From: a virus
Strand: one strand, 5' to 3'
IMG/VR virus record: IMGVR_UViG_3300030329_001308
Location: 1-27,562 of that record
Length of the DNA: 27,562 nt
The position numbers and the translations under genes are program-made. Shown here one piece after another: positions 1 to 8,858 of the stretch (position 1 is the stretch's first letter; every line of letters begins with the position of its first letter). The notes under the pieces were generated by a model. It worked only from the letters and a program-made list of their open reading frames with translations, did not search any database and had not been told where the DNA came from.

Positions 1-2
1 GA

Positions 3-158
3 TTAGATGATTGGGGTGCATTAGGTGGCTTAAAAGTAAGATTTCAAGGTGCAGCGATGGTTGCAGGTGGTTCACCAGACCAATGGGAAATAGAAGTGTA
101 TAGTGAGCATTTAGAAGAAACAAATGCAGTAACAAGAAACATAAGTTTGCATAGATAA
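3..158 (+). CDS. C-terminal end of a head-tail connector or neck-type protein (partial)
   Basis: An open frame enters from the left edge and ends at TAA 156-158, which overlaps the ATG of the next gene (TAATG). The visible 51 residues include GGLKVRFQGAAMV and end in NISLHR. The pattern of short beta strands with a WEIEVY-like strand fits the end of a small virion protein. It lies just before tail completion and tail tube genes, which suggests a connector or neck role. It could be the missing end of the connector gene that runs off the right edge, but the visible part has no diagnostic motif. The start lies outside the window. Confidence 0.6.
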   Translation, partial: LDDWGALGGLKVRFQGAAMVAGGSPDQWEIEVYSEHLEETNAVTRNISLHR

Positions 159-595
159 TGGCGATTACATACGACAAAATAGCATATGATGAAGTAGAAT
201 TAGGATTGAGAAGTGTTATATCCAAAGAATTTCAAAATGTCTATATTGGTAGTGAATTTAAGATGATAGGATCTGAATGCATTAAAATTGATTTATTATC
301 TAGTACAAGTATTGAACAAGCAACTAACTTTGAAACACGAGAATATGCTTTAAACCTGCGATATTACTTCAAGGCAGATACAAGTCAAGAATTAATAAAT
401 AAGGCTGTAAAAGGCAAAATAGATAGGTTAAGGAAGCATTTATTAGATAATCAGGTAGATGCAGATAATAATTGGGCAGCATTGATTGTAGATACTATTA
501 ATTATAATGTCCAAGATGAAGAAAATGAAGAAGAAACTAATTTGCATATAGCAGAATATGAGATTACAATACAACATTTTAATCATTTTACATAG
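158..595 (+). CDS. putative tail completion/terminator protein
   Basis: This 145-residue protein sits between a connector-type gene and the tail tube gene, the usual place of the tail terminator or neck completion protein in siphoviruses. The sequence has an N-terminal helix (YDEVELGLRSVISKEF), then beta strands, a Leu-rich helix near residues 75-100 and a closing strand (IAEYEITIQHF). This is the alpha/beta layout expected of gpU or gp17-type terminators. No catalytic motif is visible. The start ATG overlaps the previous stop. The function rests mainly on gene order and fold-like pattern, so treat it as probable rather than proven. Confidence 0.5.
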   Translation: MAITYDKIAYDEVELGLRSVISKEFQNVYIGSEFKMIGSECIKIDLLSSTSIEQATNFETREYALNLRYYFKADTSQELINKAVKGKIDRLRKHLLDNQVDADNNWAALIVDTINYNVQDEENEEETNLHIAEYEITIQHFNHFT

Positions 596-604
596 GGATA
601 TATA

Positions 605-808
605 ATGGCAAAATATAAAGCAAAAGCAGGATTTAAAGATTTAGACAATAAGTTTTTTGGTATTCATAAGATAAATAATTTATTAAAAGGTGGTTCAATA
701 GATATAACTGATTTTGATTCTTTGCCTGAATCAGTTAAAAAAGAATTACAGCCATTAGAAGCCAAACAAAAAAAGAAACCAAAAGTAAAGAAAAAAGGAG
801 TTAAGTAA
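605..808 (+). CDS. small lysine-rich hypothetical protein of the tail operon
   Basis: This 67-residue protein has an N-terminal segment resembling a small SH3-like or clamp fold (AGFKDLDNKFFGIHKINNLL) and a strongly basic tail (residues about 53-67, almost all Lys). Its TAA overlaps the ATG of the tail tube gene, and the AAGGAG for that gene (795-800) lies inside its last codons, so the two are probably translationally coupled. The Lys-rich end could bind nucleic acid or acidic virion surfaces. I do not recognise a named family. Confidence 0.55.
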   Translation: MAKYKAKAGFKDLDNKFFGIHKINNLLKGGSIDITDFDSLPESVKKELQPLEAKQKKKPKVKKKGVK

Positions 809-1833
809 TGTCACAAGCGACTAATTATTTTCCAAGCCAAAATGTTTCGGTTTGGTATCAGAAAGAAAGTAATGTTGGTGATCAGCCTGATGATGCAGGG
901 TTAAAGAAGTTACAGGTAACAAGTTTTACTATTCCTGAATCTTCTGTGCCTGTTGAATATTCAGCACAAAGGGCAGGTCAATTTACAACAACAGCATCAC
1001 AAGGACATCATTCAGAAGGAACTAAAATGTGGACATTTGAAACTACATTAAGGGGAACACCTGATTCTGTTTTATTAGCAACAGAAGCAGTATTTGAAGA
1101 TGCTAGTAGTGAGGCAGCATTAAACAATGATTATGTTTTTCCAACAGCAACATATGTAAATGGAGCAAGTTCAGCATCAACATTTGAGATTAGATTTGAA
1201 GATGCAGGTGCAGATGCTACACATAACAATGTAGTTTGTCAAGGTTGTGTAGGTACAGGGTTTACAATAACAGAAGATATTGGTAGTGAGGGTGGAGAAA
1301 TGACTGTTACTATTAATTGGGCAACAGGTTTTATGCCTAATTCAGGTACAGATGCAGATGATGCAATTTCAAGTCCTGCATACGACACAGGAACACCAAG
1401 AAATATTAGAAATTTAGACCCTGACAATACAGGTATTAATGGTGGTGCATTAGAGAAATTGGTAATACAATCTTGGGAATTATCAGTAAATAGAACTATT
1501 GAGAGAGTGCATTATAAAGATAATACAAGTGGTACATTTGAGCCATTTGGATATGCTATGACAGGTGGTTTTGAAGTTACAGGTTCTATTACTGCAATCA
1601 GGAATGATGATATTAATGATTTACTTGCTAAATTCTATGATTCAAATACTGTTGATATAAATATACAAAATGACACAGCAAGTGAATTAACAATAGCATT
1701 AGATAAATGTTTTATTAATGAGCCAACTATTGATAATGGTGGTGCAGTATTAATGGAAACAATACCATTTACAGTAGTAGGTGCAGATGATATAAGTTCA
1801 ACTACTAAAATGTTAGGAATAACAATAGCATAA
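808..1833 (+). CDS. major tail tube protein (putative)
   Basis: This 341-residue, beta-rich, Cys-poor protein is placed immediately upstream of the frameshifted tail chaperone pair and the tape measure gene, the position of the tube protein in nearly all long-tailed phages. Features that fit are an early strand block (KKLQVTSFTIPESSVPVEYS), repeated ITG/TVT strands, and a C-terminal strand block (ETIPFTVVGADDISSTTKMLGITIA) like the inner-barrel strand of tail tube monomers. The start is fixed by AAGGAG at 795-800, seven bases before ATG. At 341 residues it is longer than a minimal tube protein, so an extra surface domain is likely in the middle third. The name rests on context plus strand pattern. 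Confidence 0.65.
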   Translation: MSQATNYFPSQNVSVWYQKESNVGDQPDDAGLKKLQVTSFTIPESSVPVEYSAQRAGQFTTTASQGHHSEGTKMWTFETTLRGTPDSVLLATEAVFEDASSEAALNNDYVFPTATYVNGASSASTFEIRFEDAGADATHNNVVCQGCVGTGFTITEDIGSEGGEMTVTINWATGFMPNSGTDADDAISSPAYDTGTPRNIRNLDPDNTGINGGALEKLVIQSWELSVNRTIERVHYKDNTSGTFEPFGYAMTGGFEVTGSITAIRNDDINDLLAKFYDSNTVDINIQNDTASELTIALDKCFINEPTIDNGGAVLMETIPFTVVGADDISSTTKMLGITIA

Positions 1834-1855
1834 AAACAAAGATAAGGATAAATCT

Positions 1856-2125
1856 ATGTCAGTAAAAGTAAAAGCAAATGATAACCAGAGTTTCAAGACA
1901 TTTGAGGTAGAAATACCTGAAATAGATTGGAAAAAGAGATGTGAATTAAATGATTTGATGATTGCAACTACACAAGAAGGCAATACACCTACATTCACAT
2001 TCTGGGGTGATATATGTCTGAAATACACGAAGTTATCAGAGGAAGAACTAAATAATTGTACAACTGATGAAATAATTGCAATAGCAAACAAAGTGTTTGA
2101 GGTCGCTAATTCAAAAAAAAAGTAG
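1856..2125 (+). CDS. tail assembly chaperone, short product (gpG-like)
   Basis: This 89-residue acidic protein lies between tail tube and tape measure, the site of the G/GT chaperone pair. It begins with a beta hairpin (VKVKANDNQSFKTFEVEIPEI) and continues with helices ending in KVFEVANSKKK. It should coat the tape measure and recruit tube subunits during tail assembly. The last codons are AAA AAA AAG followed at once by TAG, which forms a canonical slippery site, so some ribosomes should continue into the -1 frame (see the fusion entry). AAGGAT upstream serves as the ribosome binding site. Confidence 0.75.
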   Translation: MSVKVKANDNQSFKTFEVEIPEIDWKKRCELNDLMIATTQEGNTPTFTFWGDICLKYTKLSEEELNNCTTDEIIAIANKVFEVANSKKK

Positions 2126-2556
2126 ATGAGATCCTGTTAAGGATTAACGTCTGGATTAGTTGTAATGGTTTAGAAAAAAATGCTTATTCTGGGGTAGAAT
2201 TTCCTTATAATGCTATGTCATTATCTGAAAATAGGTATGCAGAATATCGCAATTTAGATGATGTTTATCAAGAACTGATTGCATTGTATGATATAGCACA
2301 AGAAAAAGGATTTGATTTGGGTCAAGCATTATATACACAATCAGCATTTTTTGTAGATTATTTTTTATTGTTGAGTGAGGATATACAATCAATGATAAAA
2401 GATTACTTGTTTTGCAAGACATTTAATTGCCCTCCATATAAATCACTAGCAGATACTCCTGATGAGTTAAAGAATAATTTTTTAATTATTGATAGTGAAT
2501 ATGGTAAAGTCAAATCCGAGAATCAGAAAAAAGAAACTATGAAGGATAAGAAGTAA
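1856..2556 (+). CDS. tail assembly chaperone, -1 frameshift fusion (gpGT-like)
   Basis: A -1 slip at A AAA AAG (2116-2122) would join the 89-residue short product to a frame open from 2110 to the TAA at 2554-2556. The extension begins V-D-E-I-L-L-R-I-N-V-W and is 144 residues long, giving a 233-residue protein. The extension contains helices around AEYRNLDDVYQELIALYDI and a charged end. The first ATG of the extension is at 2215, in mid-domain and without a Shine-Dalgarno sequence, so independent initiation is unlikely. This matches the G/GT arrangement of lambda and most siphoviruses, in which the T part contacts the tube protein. The fusion is inferred from sequence, not shown by protein data. 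Confidence 0.75.
2113..2144 (+). other. programmed -1 ribosomal frameshift site with hairpin
   Basis: A run of nine A (2113-2121) followed by G gives the heptamer A AAA AAG at 2116-2122 in the correct phase, directly before the zero-frame TAG. Eight bases further on, ATCCT (2131-2135) and AGGAT (2140-2144) form a five-pair stem with a GTTA loop. That spacing suits a frameshift stimulator. The same A AAA AAG heptamer drives frameshifting in E. coli dnaX. Confidence 0.75.
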
Positions 2557-4187
2557 TGGCATCATCAACTACATATACAATTAATGTTAAGTCCAAAGGT
2601 GTTAAAAAAGCAGACAATGATATTAAAAAACTTAAAGGATCTATTGGTGGTTTAAGCAAGGCAGTTGCAGGACTCGCTATTGGTTTTGGTGTTTATAAAC
2701 TAGGTGGTGCAATAATCAATATAGGCAAGAGTTCTATTGAAACAGCAGGACAATTTGAAACATTACGAACAAGATTAGATGTTATGTATGGCTCTGTTCA
2801 AAGAGGTGGACAGGCTTTTGATAATTTTAATAAGATAGCAGCCACAACTCCATTCCAACTTAAAAATGTAGTAGAAGCAGGTGCATCATTAAAAGCATTT
2901 GGTGCTGATGCAGAAGAAATGGCAAAACCAATCGCTGATTTAGCAGCATTTATGGGGGTAGATATAGTAGATGCAGCATCTGCTTTCGGTAGAGCATTTG
3001 CAGGTGGAGCAGGTGCAGCAGATATGTTAAAAGAGAGAGGTGTTCTACCATTAATCGCATCATTTTCAGGAATTGAGGATTTAACTAAATTAACAATACC
3101 TGAATTTAGAGATGTAATGGAGAAGGCTTTGACAGATCCAAGTTTAGGTATAGCAGGTATGACAGAAAAAATGTCTAAAACTTGGGAAGGAACAGTCTCT
3201 AATTTCAAAGATGGTATAGAAAGAATAAAGGCAGCAATTGGTACACAATTAATATCAAAAATACAGCCATTAATAGAAGATATAAATACAGAATTTGGTA
3301 AAATGGGTGAGATAGGTTGGGAAAATGTTGGTACATCAATGGTAGATAATTGGAGAGAGATATTTAGGGTGTTGACAAGAGTATTTGTTGAAGGTGGAAT
3401 ATTAGCAGGAAAAACATTTTTAGTAGGATTGTCAGCAGGGTTTCAATCAGGCTATGTAGCAATTGGTGATAAGTTAATGGAAATGATGGGATTTAGTCCA
3501 AGAGGTGCTAAAACAGGTTGGATAGATGAAGCAACAGATTTACTAATAAGAGATTTTAATAAGGCATTAAATGATGTAGGTGCAGATTTTAAAAATTTAA
3601 ACCAAATCATATTGAAAGATGCAGAAGAAATAGGTGAGAAATCAAAAGAGCAATCAGAAAAAAATACTGAAACTTTTGTACAAGGACAAAAAAAAGCCAA
3701 TGATGAACTAGAAAAGTCAGATGATGAATTAACAAGGAAAAAATTAGAAAATTTAGCAAAGTCTGCAAGTAGTGCATCAGAAGGTGCTAAATCTGTAATA
3801 AAAAGTGAAAGTATGAAAGCAATAGCAGGATTGATTTCAAGTATTTTGAGAGGAGTGCCATATCCTTTTAACTTATTATTAGCAGCAACAGCAGGAGGTG
3901 CAGCAAGTGGTTTGATTGATAAAGGGTTGGCACAAATACCTTCATTTGCAACAGGTGGTAGTTTTGTTACAAATGGTGCAGAACCAATTATGGTTGGTGA
4001 TAATCCAAGTGGTAGAGAGTTGGTAAGCGTAACACCATTAGATGCATCAGGACAGCCAACATCAACAGCAGGTGGGGTTAATATTACATTTACAGGCAAC
4101 GTGATGAGTGAACAATTCATAGAGGAACAGGCAATACCACAAATCAAAGAAGCAATCAGACGTGGTGCAGATATAGGTATTGGATAA
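2556..4187 (+). CDS. tape measure protein
   Basis: This 543-residue protein follows the chaperone pair and precedes the tail hub. It shows the usual tape measure features: an N-terminal SKAVAGLAIGFGVYKLGGAII membrane-like segment near residues 31-52, long Ala/Gly/Lys-rich helices, a TMP-core-like region (LKNVVEAGASLKAFGADAEE, with IADLAAFMG and VDAASAFGRAFAGG), a coiled-coil stretch near residues 345-415, and a second hydrophobic segment near 430-455. The C-terminus has a GGxFVTNGAEPIMVGDNPSG motif that is common at the ends of phage tape measures. The length predicts a rather short siphovirus tail of about 80 nm, using the usual 1.5 A per residue. The start overlaps the preceding stop. Confidence 0.88.
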   Translation: MASSTTYTINVKSKGVKKADNDIKKLKGSIGGLSKAVAGLAIGFGVYKLGGAIINIGKSSIETAGQFETLRTRLDVMYGSVQRGGQAFDNFNKIAATTPFQLKNVVEAGASLKAFGADAEEMAKPIADLAAFMGVDIVDAASAFGRAFAGGAGAADMLKERGVLPLIASFSGIEDLTKLTIPEFRDVMEKALTDPSLGIAGMTEKMSKTWEGTVSNFKDGIERIKAAIGTQLISKIQPLIEDINTEFGKMGEIGWENVGTSMVDNWREIFRVLTRVFVEGGILAGKTFLVGLSAGFQSGYVAIGDKLMEMMGFSPRGAKTGWIDEATDLLIRDFNKALNDVGADFKNLNQIILKDAEEIGEKSKEQSEKNTETFVQGQKKANDELEKSDDELTRKKLENLAKSASSASEGAKSVIKSESMKAIAGLISSILRGVPYPFNLLLAATAGGAASGLIDKGLAQIPSFATGGSFVTNGAEPIMVGDNPSGRELVSVTPLDASGQPTSTAGGVNITFTGNVMSEQFIEEQAIPQIKEAIRRGADIGIG

Positions 4188-7100
4188 TGTTTATTTCTAA
4201 ATCATTTAAAAAGGATATATTATCAAATAATACAAATATTATCCCTGTCATCTTAATAGAAAAATTAATACAAAAAGCATCTACATATATTGACCCTGAT
4301 ACAGGGTTTGAGGAAACATCACCTGCAATTATAGAACCAAAAGGATTTTCTACAAATAATTTACAAATTAAAGAATCATCTAATGTTGGAGGTGTTGATA
4401 ATCCAGATATATATTTAAGACCAATTTTGCTAGGTTTACCGAACTTAAAAGAATCAGTAGATTTGGACAAGGGCAAATATAAAATATCCTCTGTAACATT
4501 GAATTTTAGTAATGTTGATTACAATGGTGTTAGAATGTCTGATTTGTTTACTAATAATATGCTTATTAATGAAACAGTTAGTATTCATTTGAAATCGCAA
4601 TCCTGCACTACTATTACTCCATCATTAAGAAATGTTGATCAATCATTAAAAGACACCGATTGTGCAGTATTATATGTTGGCAAGATTAGGTCAATATCAC
4701 ATACAGACCAGACATTGACTATGCAATTAGAGGACTACACAGAGCAAAAAATACATAGAGATTTGCCTTTAATAGAACTAGGAGATGATAAAAATATACC
4801 TGATAGATATAAAAATAAGCCTGTTCCTATGATATATGGGAGATTAAATAATGCACCTACTGTTGCAAAGTATGTAGATGGTAAATATTCTATTATTTTT
4901 GATTATAAAGATATAGGAGGGTCTGTTACAGAAAATTATTATTCAGGGTTTTATTATGATCAGCAGAATGAACCAATAGATGAAAGTTGGGTTATAGGTG
5001 GATTAAAGTTGTATGATGAGCAGTATTTATCAGTTATGCACAATATAAAGCATCAATTTGTTAAAAATGAATTTTTAAATGATGACCCTGATGATTTAGA
5101 TGTGGAATTAAACCCTGATTATGCTCCACTAACTATTGGGCAAACGCAGATTATTTTTGATTCTTTTAATAATAATATGATACAAATTGAAAATGGTGGC
5201 TTATTTACTAGGAACAGGTTGCAGACATTATCTCAATCTGTGCCAAACAATATATCCTTTAAAAGATTAAATGATAATGGTTATAGTGGTCAGCAAAACC
5301 AAGAATATATAGATGAAAATATTTTAAGTGAACTTATATCAGAAAATAGTGTTACGATTTCTGCAACAAGTAGCAATGTTGGATATGTAGGTAACATTGA
5401 TAACAATCTAATTTCACAAGACATCTTGTTTGGTTATAGATTGTCATCATCTTATGGTCTTAATGGAGGTAAATATAATAAATTGCTGAAATTTACTTTA
5501 AATGATTACAATTTGCCTGTAAAAGACATAGATGCAAACATACAATCTTCTTATAGTTGGGAAGAAAAAGTACCACATTTATTTTCTGGTGCAGATAATT
5601 TAACAGGTGGTATAAATCCTTTTTTATATGCTTTTTATAATTCATTCTGGGAATTGACTAATACTGAACCTACAACATACTCTGATTGGGGTGTCAATAT
5701 AATCCCTTCCGAATGGATAATATATCTTTCTTTACAGTATGATAACAATCAGGGATCTTATGTTCCACCATTTGCACTTGCACCAAATACTTCTGAATTT
5801 CCAAATACAATAACCACATTTAATGATGATGATTATGAAGGATTGCAAATAGGATATAATTATGTTTTTAACCCTGATAGAACAATTAAATTCATTACAA
5901 GTATTGATACTACCGAATCTATACCAAATGATAGTCTTACAGGCAACTGTTTCCCTGTGATTAGATTTCACGAGGGAACAAAGTCATACCAAGATGACAA
6001 GGCAGATTCTTTATCCTATAATATAGATTTTCTAAAAATGTATAATTTATCAACTGCAAATGGATTTGATATTAATAGTAATATTTGTGATTCACAGATT
6101 GAATTAAATATTAATAATATAAAACAATATTCAATAGTAGATGTGGAAGATGTAACAAAAAAGGATTTTTATGTTGATGTACAAGGCAGGTTAACAGATA
6201 ACCTAGATGATGTTTATTATAATGAGGAAATATATTTCAGAAACCCTGTTGTGATAATGAGAGATATATTGCAAAATGAATTAAATGTTTCAGATTTTGA
6301 TGAAGAAGAATATGAAATAGCCTGTGAACAACACCAAGATTATCAATTTGCTTTTGCAGTAGATAAAAAAACAAATTCAAAAAAATTAATTGAGCAAATA
6401 AGTGAGTTTACTCGTTCATATCCAAGAATTAAAAATAATGGAAAGTTCGGATTTGTTACATTGAAGAAATTGTATGAGCAAACAGACTATGAAAATTCTT
6501 TATTAATAAATACTGATGATATAATTAATTATGATTTTAAATTAACAGATATTAATCAATTGATTTCAAGTATAGATGTGGAATATGAATATGATTATGG
6601 GTCAAAAGATTATCTTAAAAAATATACTAATTCTCCTAATATGACACAACAAGCATTGAGATTTTATGGCATAGAGGATTTATTAGATAACAAGACAACA
6701 ATAAAAACAAATCATACCAATAATTCAGACACAGTAGCCATAATTGCTGCTGAAAAATTCTATAATGAATCTGCACAACATTTAATGATAAATATAAAAT
6801 TACCTTTGAGATATACAGAATTAGAGGTTGGTTCTTTAATTAAATTTGAAAAAGATAAACTTATAGATGGTATAAGAGCCTATGGTATGGATTACACAAA
6901 CCCCATTAAATATGGCAGATCTTATAGATACCCATTATTTTTAGTTACAGAAATACAAAGAGGATTAGATTTTATTAACATATCTTGTTATCAATTGCAT
7001 AAGATTTTTGATGTTGATAGTGACCACACAGATAATCATCAATTCTGGAATGATACTAATTTCCCAAACATTAATCTTGATGATCCTGCATTAAATATAT

Positions 7101-7315
7101 CAGATGAACTTTTAGAAGATGTAGAGGAAGGTTTGGGTGATGTCAATTTAGATGAAAATGTAGATATACTAGATGCAGTAATGTTGGCAGCATATCTTTT
7201 AGGTAATACGGATTTAAGTGAAACACAACTATCAAATGCAGATTGGAATCAAGACAATAATATTGATATTACAGATGTTATATCTCTTATTCAACATATA
7301 TTAGGAAACATATAA
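4187..7315 (+). CDS. tail hub/tip protein with C-terminal dockerin domain
   Basis: This 1042-residue protein is the largest gene and directly follows the tape measure, the position of the distal tail or central hub protein. Residues about 690-930 look like the hub domains of gp27/Tal-type proteins, with a segment containing ISEFTRSYPRIKNNGKFGF followed by beta strands ending in LFLVTEIQRGLDFINISCY. The last 63 residues (about 980-1042) form a clear type I dockerin-like repeat pair. Loop 1 has D985, N987, D989, N991, D993 and D996; loop 2 has D1019, N1021, D1023, N1025, D1027 and D1030; each is followed by a hydrophobic helix ending in LLG or ILG. Both calcium loops are intact. The start overlaps the tape measure stop. 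The dockerin would be exposed at the tail tip or could hold a partner with a cohesin fold. Confidence 0.8.
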   Translation: MFISKSFKKDILSNNTNIIPVILIEKLIQKASTYIDPDTGFEETSPAIIEPKGFSTNNLQIKESSNVGGVDNPDIYLRPILLGLPNLKESVDLDKGKYKISSVTLNFSNVDYNGVRMSDLFTNNMLINETVSIHLKSQSCTTITPSLRNVDQSLKDTDCAVLYVGKIRSISHTDQTLTMQLEDYTEQKIHRDLPLIELGDDKNIPDRYKNKPVPMIYGRLNNAPTVAKYVDGKYSIIFDYKDIGGSVTENYYSGFYYDQQNEPIDESWVIGGLKLYDEQYLSVMHNIKHQFVKNEFLNDDPDDLDVELNPDYAPLTIGQTQIIFDSFNNNMIQIENGGLFTRNRLQTLSQSVPNNISFKRLNDNGYSGQQNQEYIDENILSELISENSVTISATSSNVGYVGNIDNNLISQDILFGYRLSSSYGLNGGKYNKLLKFTLNDYNLPVKDIDANIQSSYSWEEKVPHLFSGADNLTGGINPFLYAFYNSFWELTNTEPTTYSDWGVNIIPSEWIIYLSLQYDNNQGSYVPPFALAPNTSEFPNTITTFNDDDYEGLQIGYNYVFNPDRTIKFITSIDTTESIPNDSLTGNCFPVIRFHEGTKSYQDDKADSLSYNIDFLKMYNLSTANGFDINSNICDSQIELNINNIKQYSIVDVEDVTKKDFYVDVQGRLTDNLDDVYYNEEIYFRNPVVIMRDILQNELNVSDFDEEEYEIACEQHQDYQFAFAVDKKTNSKKLIEQISEFTRSYPRIKNNGKFGFVTLKKLYEQTDYENSLLINTDDIINYDFKLTDINQLISSIDVEYEYDYGSKDYLKKYTNSPNMTQQALRFYGIEDLLDNKTTIKTNHTNNSDTVAIIAAEKFYNESAQHLMINIKLPLRYTELEVGSLIKFEKDKLIDGIRAYGMDYTNPIKYGRSYRYPLFLVTEIQRGLDFINISCYQLHKIFDVDSDHTDNHQFWNDTNFPNINLDDPALNISDELLEDVEEGLGDVNLDENVDILDAVMLAAYLLGNTDLSETQLSNADWNQDNNIDITDVISLIQHILGNI

Positions 7316-7833
7316 TGGAGAAAATAATTTTAAATAATGGCAAAATATCAATACCCATAGGTCAAAATGTGGTTGGATTAGATATTAAATTGTCAGGTCA
7401 ATACGAGTTGGAATATATAACTAAAAGTAACTTTTATATAGATTATAGTGATAATAGAATTATCGGTTTTGGGGTTGGTACAAAATTAGGCATATCTACA
7501 TTTTTAGAATACACAGGAAATTTAAAAATTATTAATTGCAAGGTTGTAAAAGACAATTTAAAAGTTGTTGAATTATTGCCATATTACCAAATAGATAAAT
7601 TTAATAAAAACCACTCTACTTTTGATGGTAGTCAGGGATTAATAGAAAATTTAAGCAAAGATAATGTATTTGGAACAATACCACAAAAAATAAAAACTAC
7701 ATTTAAAAATGAGATATATGACCAAGATGGCAAAAAAATAGATATACAAAAAAATAATAATAGGAATATATCTAGGATTTTAAAAACAATTAATATGATA
7801 AAAACAGAAGCAACAAGCACAGGAGGATATTAA
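7315..7833 (+). CDS. small tail-tip protein, possible cohesin-like domain
   Basis: This 172-residue protein overlaps the end of the dockerin-bearing hub gene. Residues about 10-88 are an almost continuous set of short beta strands (VVGLDIKLSG, NFYIDY, RIIGFGVGTKLG, FLEYTGNLKIINCKVV). The order of a VxGxDxxLSG strand, then an F-rich strand, an IxGF strand and a YTGxLxI strand is reminiscent of the beta sandwich of cohesin modules, although this one is shorter than the usual 140 residues. The second half is Lys/Asn-rich with a short YDQDGKKI segment and no clear fold. A cohesin role is my inference from this weak pattern plus adjacency to a dockerin. It may simply be a small beta-sandwich tail protein. 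Confidence 0.5.
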   Translation: MEKIILNNGKISIPIGQNVVGLDIKLSGQYELEYITKSNFYIDYSDNRIIGFGVGTKLGISTFLEYTGNLKIINCKVVKDNLKVVELLPYYQIDKFNKNHSTFDGSQGLIENLSKDNVFGTIPQKIKTTFKNEIYDQDGKKIDIQKNNNRNISRILKTINMIKTEATSTGGY

Positions 7834-8858
7834 TGGCACAATATAGTAATATCAGGAAACCTGCATTTTATGTACCATTATGTGATTATTTACAGAGTTT
7901 AGGAAATGTAGAGTATAAAGATGATGCCTTAAATGATATACACTTATTAAACCCAACTAAAACACATACTATGGAATTGCCAATAAATGAGCCAACAGTT
8001 TATGATGTTGATTTTACAGGATCTATTCAGTTAGAAACAATTACAGATTCAGATGGATATATTTATATTTTTGTTCTAGGACATAATCTGCATACAATAG
8101 ATGCATCAATACAAATACAGTTGATTGAAAATGGTACTTATAATGACCCAACAACTAGAACGCTTGTTATAAATGACAATGGTGCTTCAAGCAAACCTAC
8201 CTATAATGGTTTTACAATATTCAAAGCAAAGTATAGTGTATCAAAGGTTGATGGATATAGAATTAAAATTACAAATAATGGTGATTCTGTGCAGAATGTT
8301 AAGTTAGGTTGCATATCACTATGTTCTAAATGGAATCCACCACATACACCTGATTTATCAGTTTCAATGGTCAGAGAATATGATGGAGTTGCAACTACAC
8401 AAACAAAAGGTGGTGCAACATTATCCAATGCATCATATACAAGAGGTGGAACATTCTGGGCAACATCTTATGCTTGGGAACTGACCACAGGACAATATGA
8501 GCAAGGAACAGAAGCAACTATTGAAATGCAGAGAACATTAGGCAGAAGAATATGGAATATGAATTTTAGTTATTTAACACCAGAGAATCTGATGCCTAAA
8601 ACAGAATCTTTAAATTATTATGAAACATCATTAACTGCTAATTCAGATACAATACTCAATTCACAATCATTCTTTGCAAGAGTGCTAAATAGGGTACAGG
8701 GTTCACATATTCCATTTATATTCCAAGCAAATGATACAGACCCTAATAAAAACCCAGACCAATGGGCAATAGTTAGATTTGATCAGGGTAATTTCTCTAT
8801 AACACAGGCAGCACCAGACTTATATTCATTATCTATGAAGTTAAGGGAATCTTATTAA
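7833..8858 (+). CDS. hypothetical tail/adsorption-associated protein
   Basis: This 341-residue beta-rich protein begins after AGGAGGATATTA, a strong ribosome binding site. The middle (residues about 55-165) has a jelly-roll-like run of strands (VYDVDFTGSIQLETI, YIYIFVLGHNLHTID, GFTIFKAKYSV, GYRIKITNNGDSVQNVKLG). The last part (WNMNFSYLTPENL, FQANDTDPNKNPDQWAIVRF) resembles distal tail components that bind DNA-tip or receptor modules. It is the last large gene of the tail operon. I do not recognise a specific family; a carbohydrate-binding or receptor-contact role is possible but unproven. Confidence 0.55.
   Translation: MAQYSNIRKPAFYVPLCDYLQSLGNVEYKDDALNDIHLLNPTKTHTMELPINEPTVYDVDFTGSIQLETITDSDGYIYIFVLGHNLHTIDASIQIQLIENGTYNDPTTRTLVINDNGASSKPTYNGFTIFKAKYSVSKVDGYRIKITNNGDSVQNVKLGCISLCSKWNPPHTPDLSVSMVREYDGVATTQTKGGATLSNASYTRGGTFWATSYAWELTTGQYEQGTEATIEMQRTLGRRIWNMNFSYLTPENLMPKTESLNYYETSLTANSDTILNSQSFFARVLNRVQGSHIPFIFQANDTDPNKNPDQWAIVRFDQGNFSITQAAPDLYSLSMKLRESY

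Noticed and set aside
2215-2556. Separate 113-residue gene starting at 2215
   Set aside because: No ribosome binding site, and the frame is open well upstream to the slippery site, so it is better read as the frameshift extension of the chaperone.
2798-4147. Long minus-strand open frames opposite the tape measure gene
   Set aside because: They are shadows of the coding frame, lack ribosome binding sites and have no recognisable domain.
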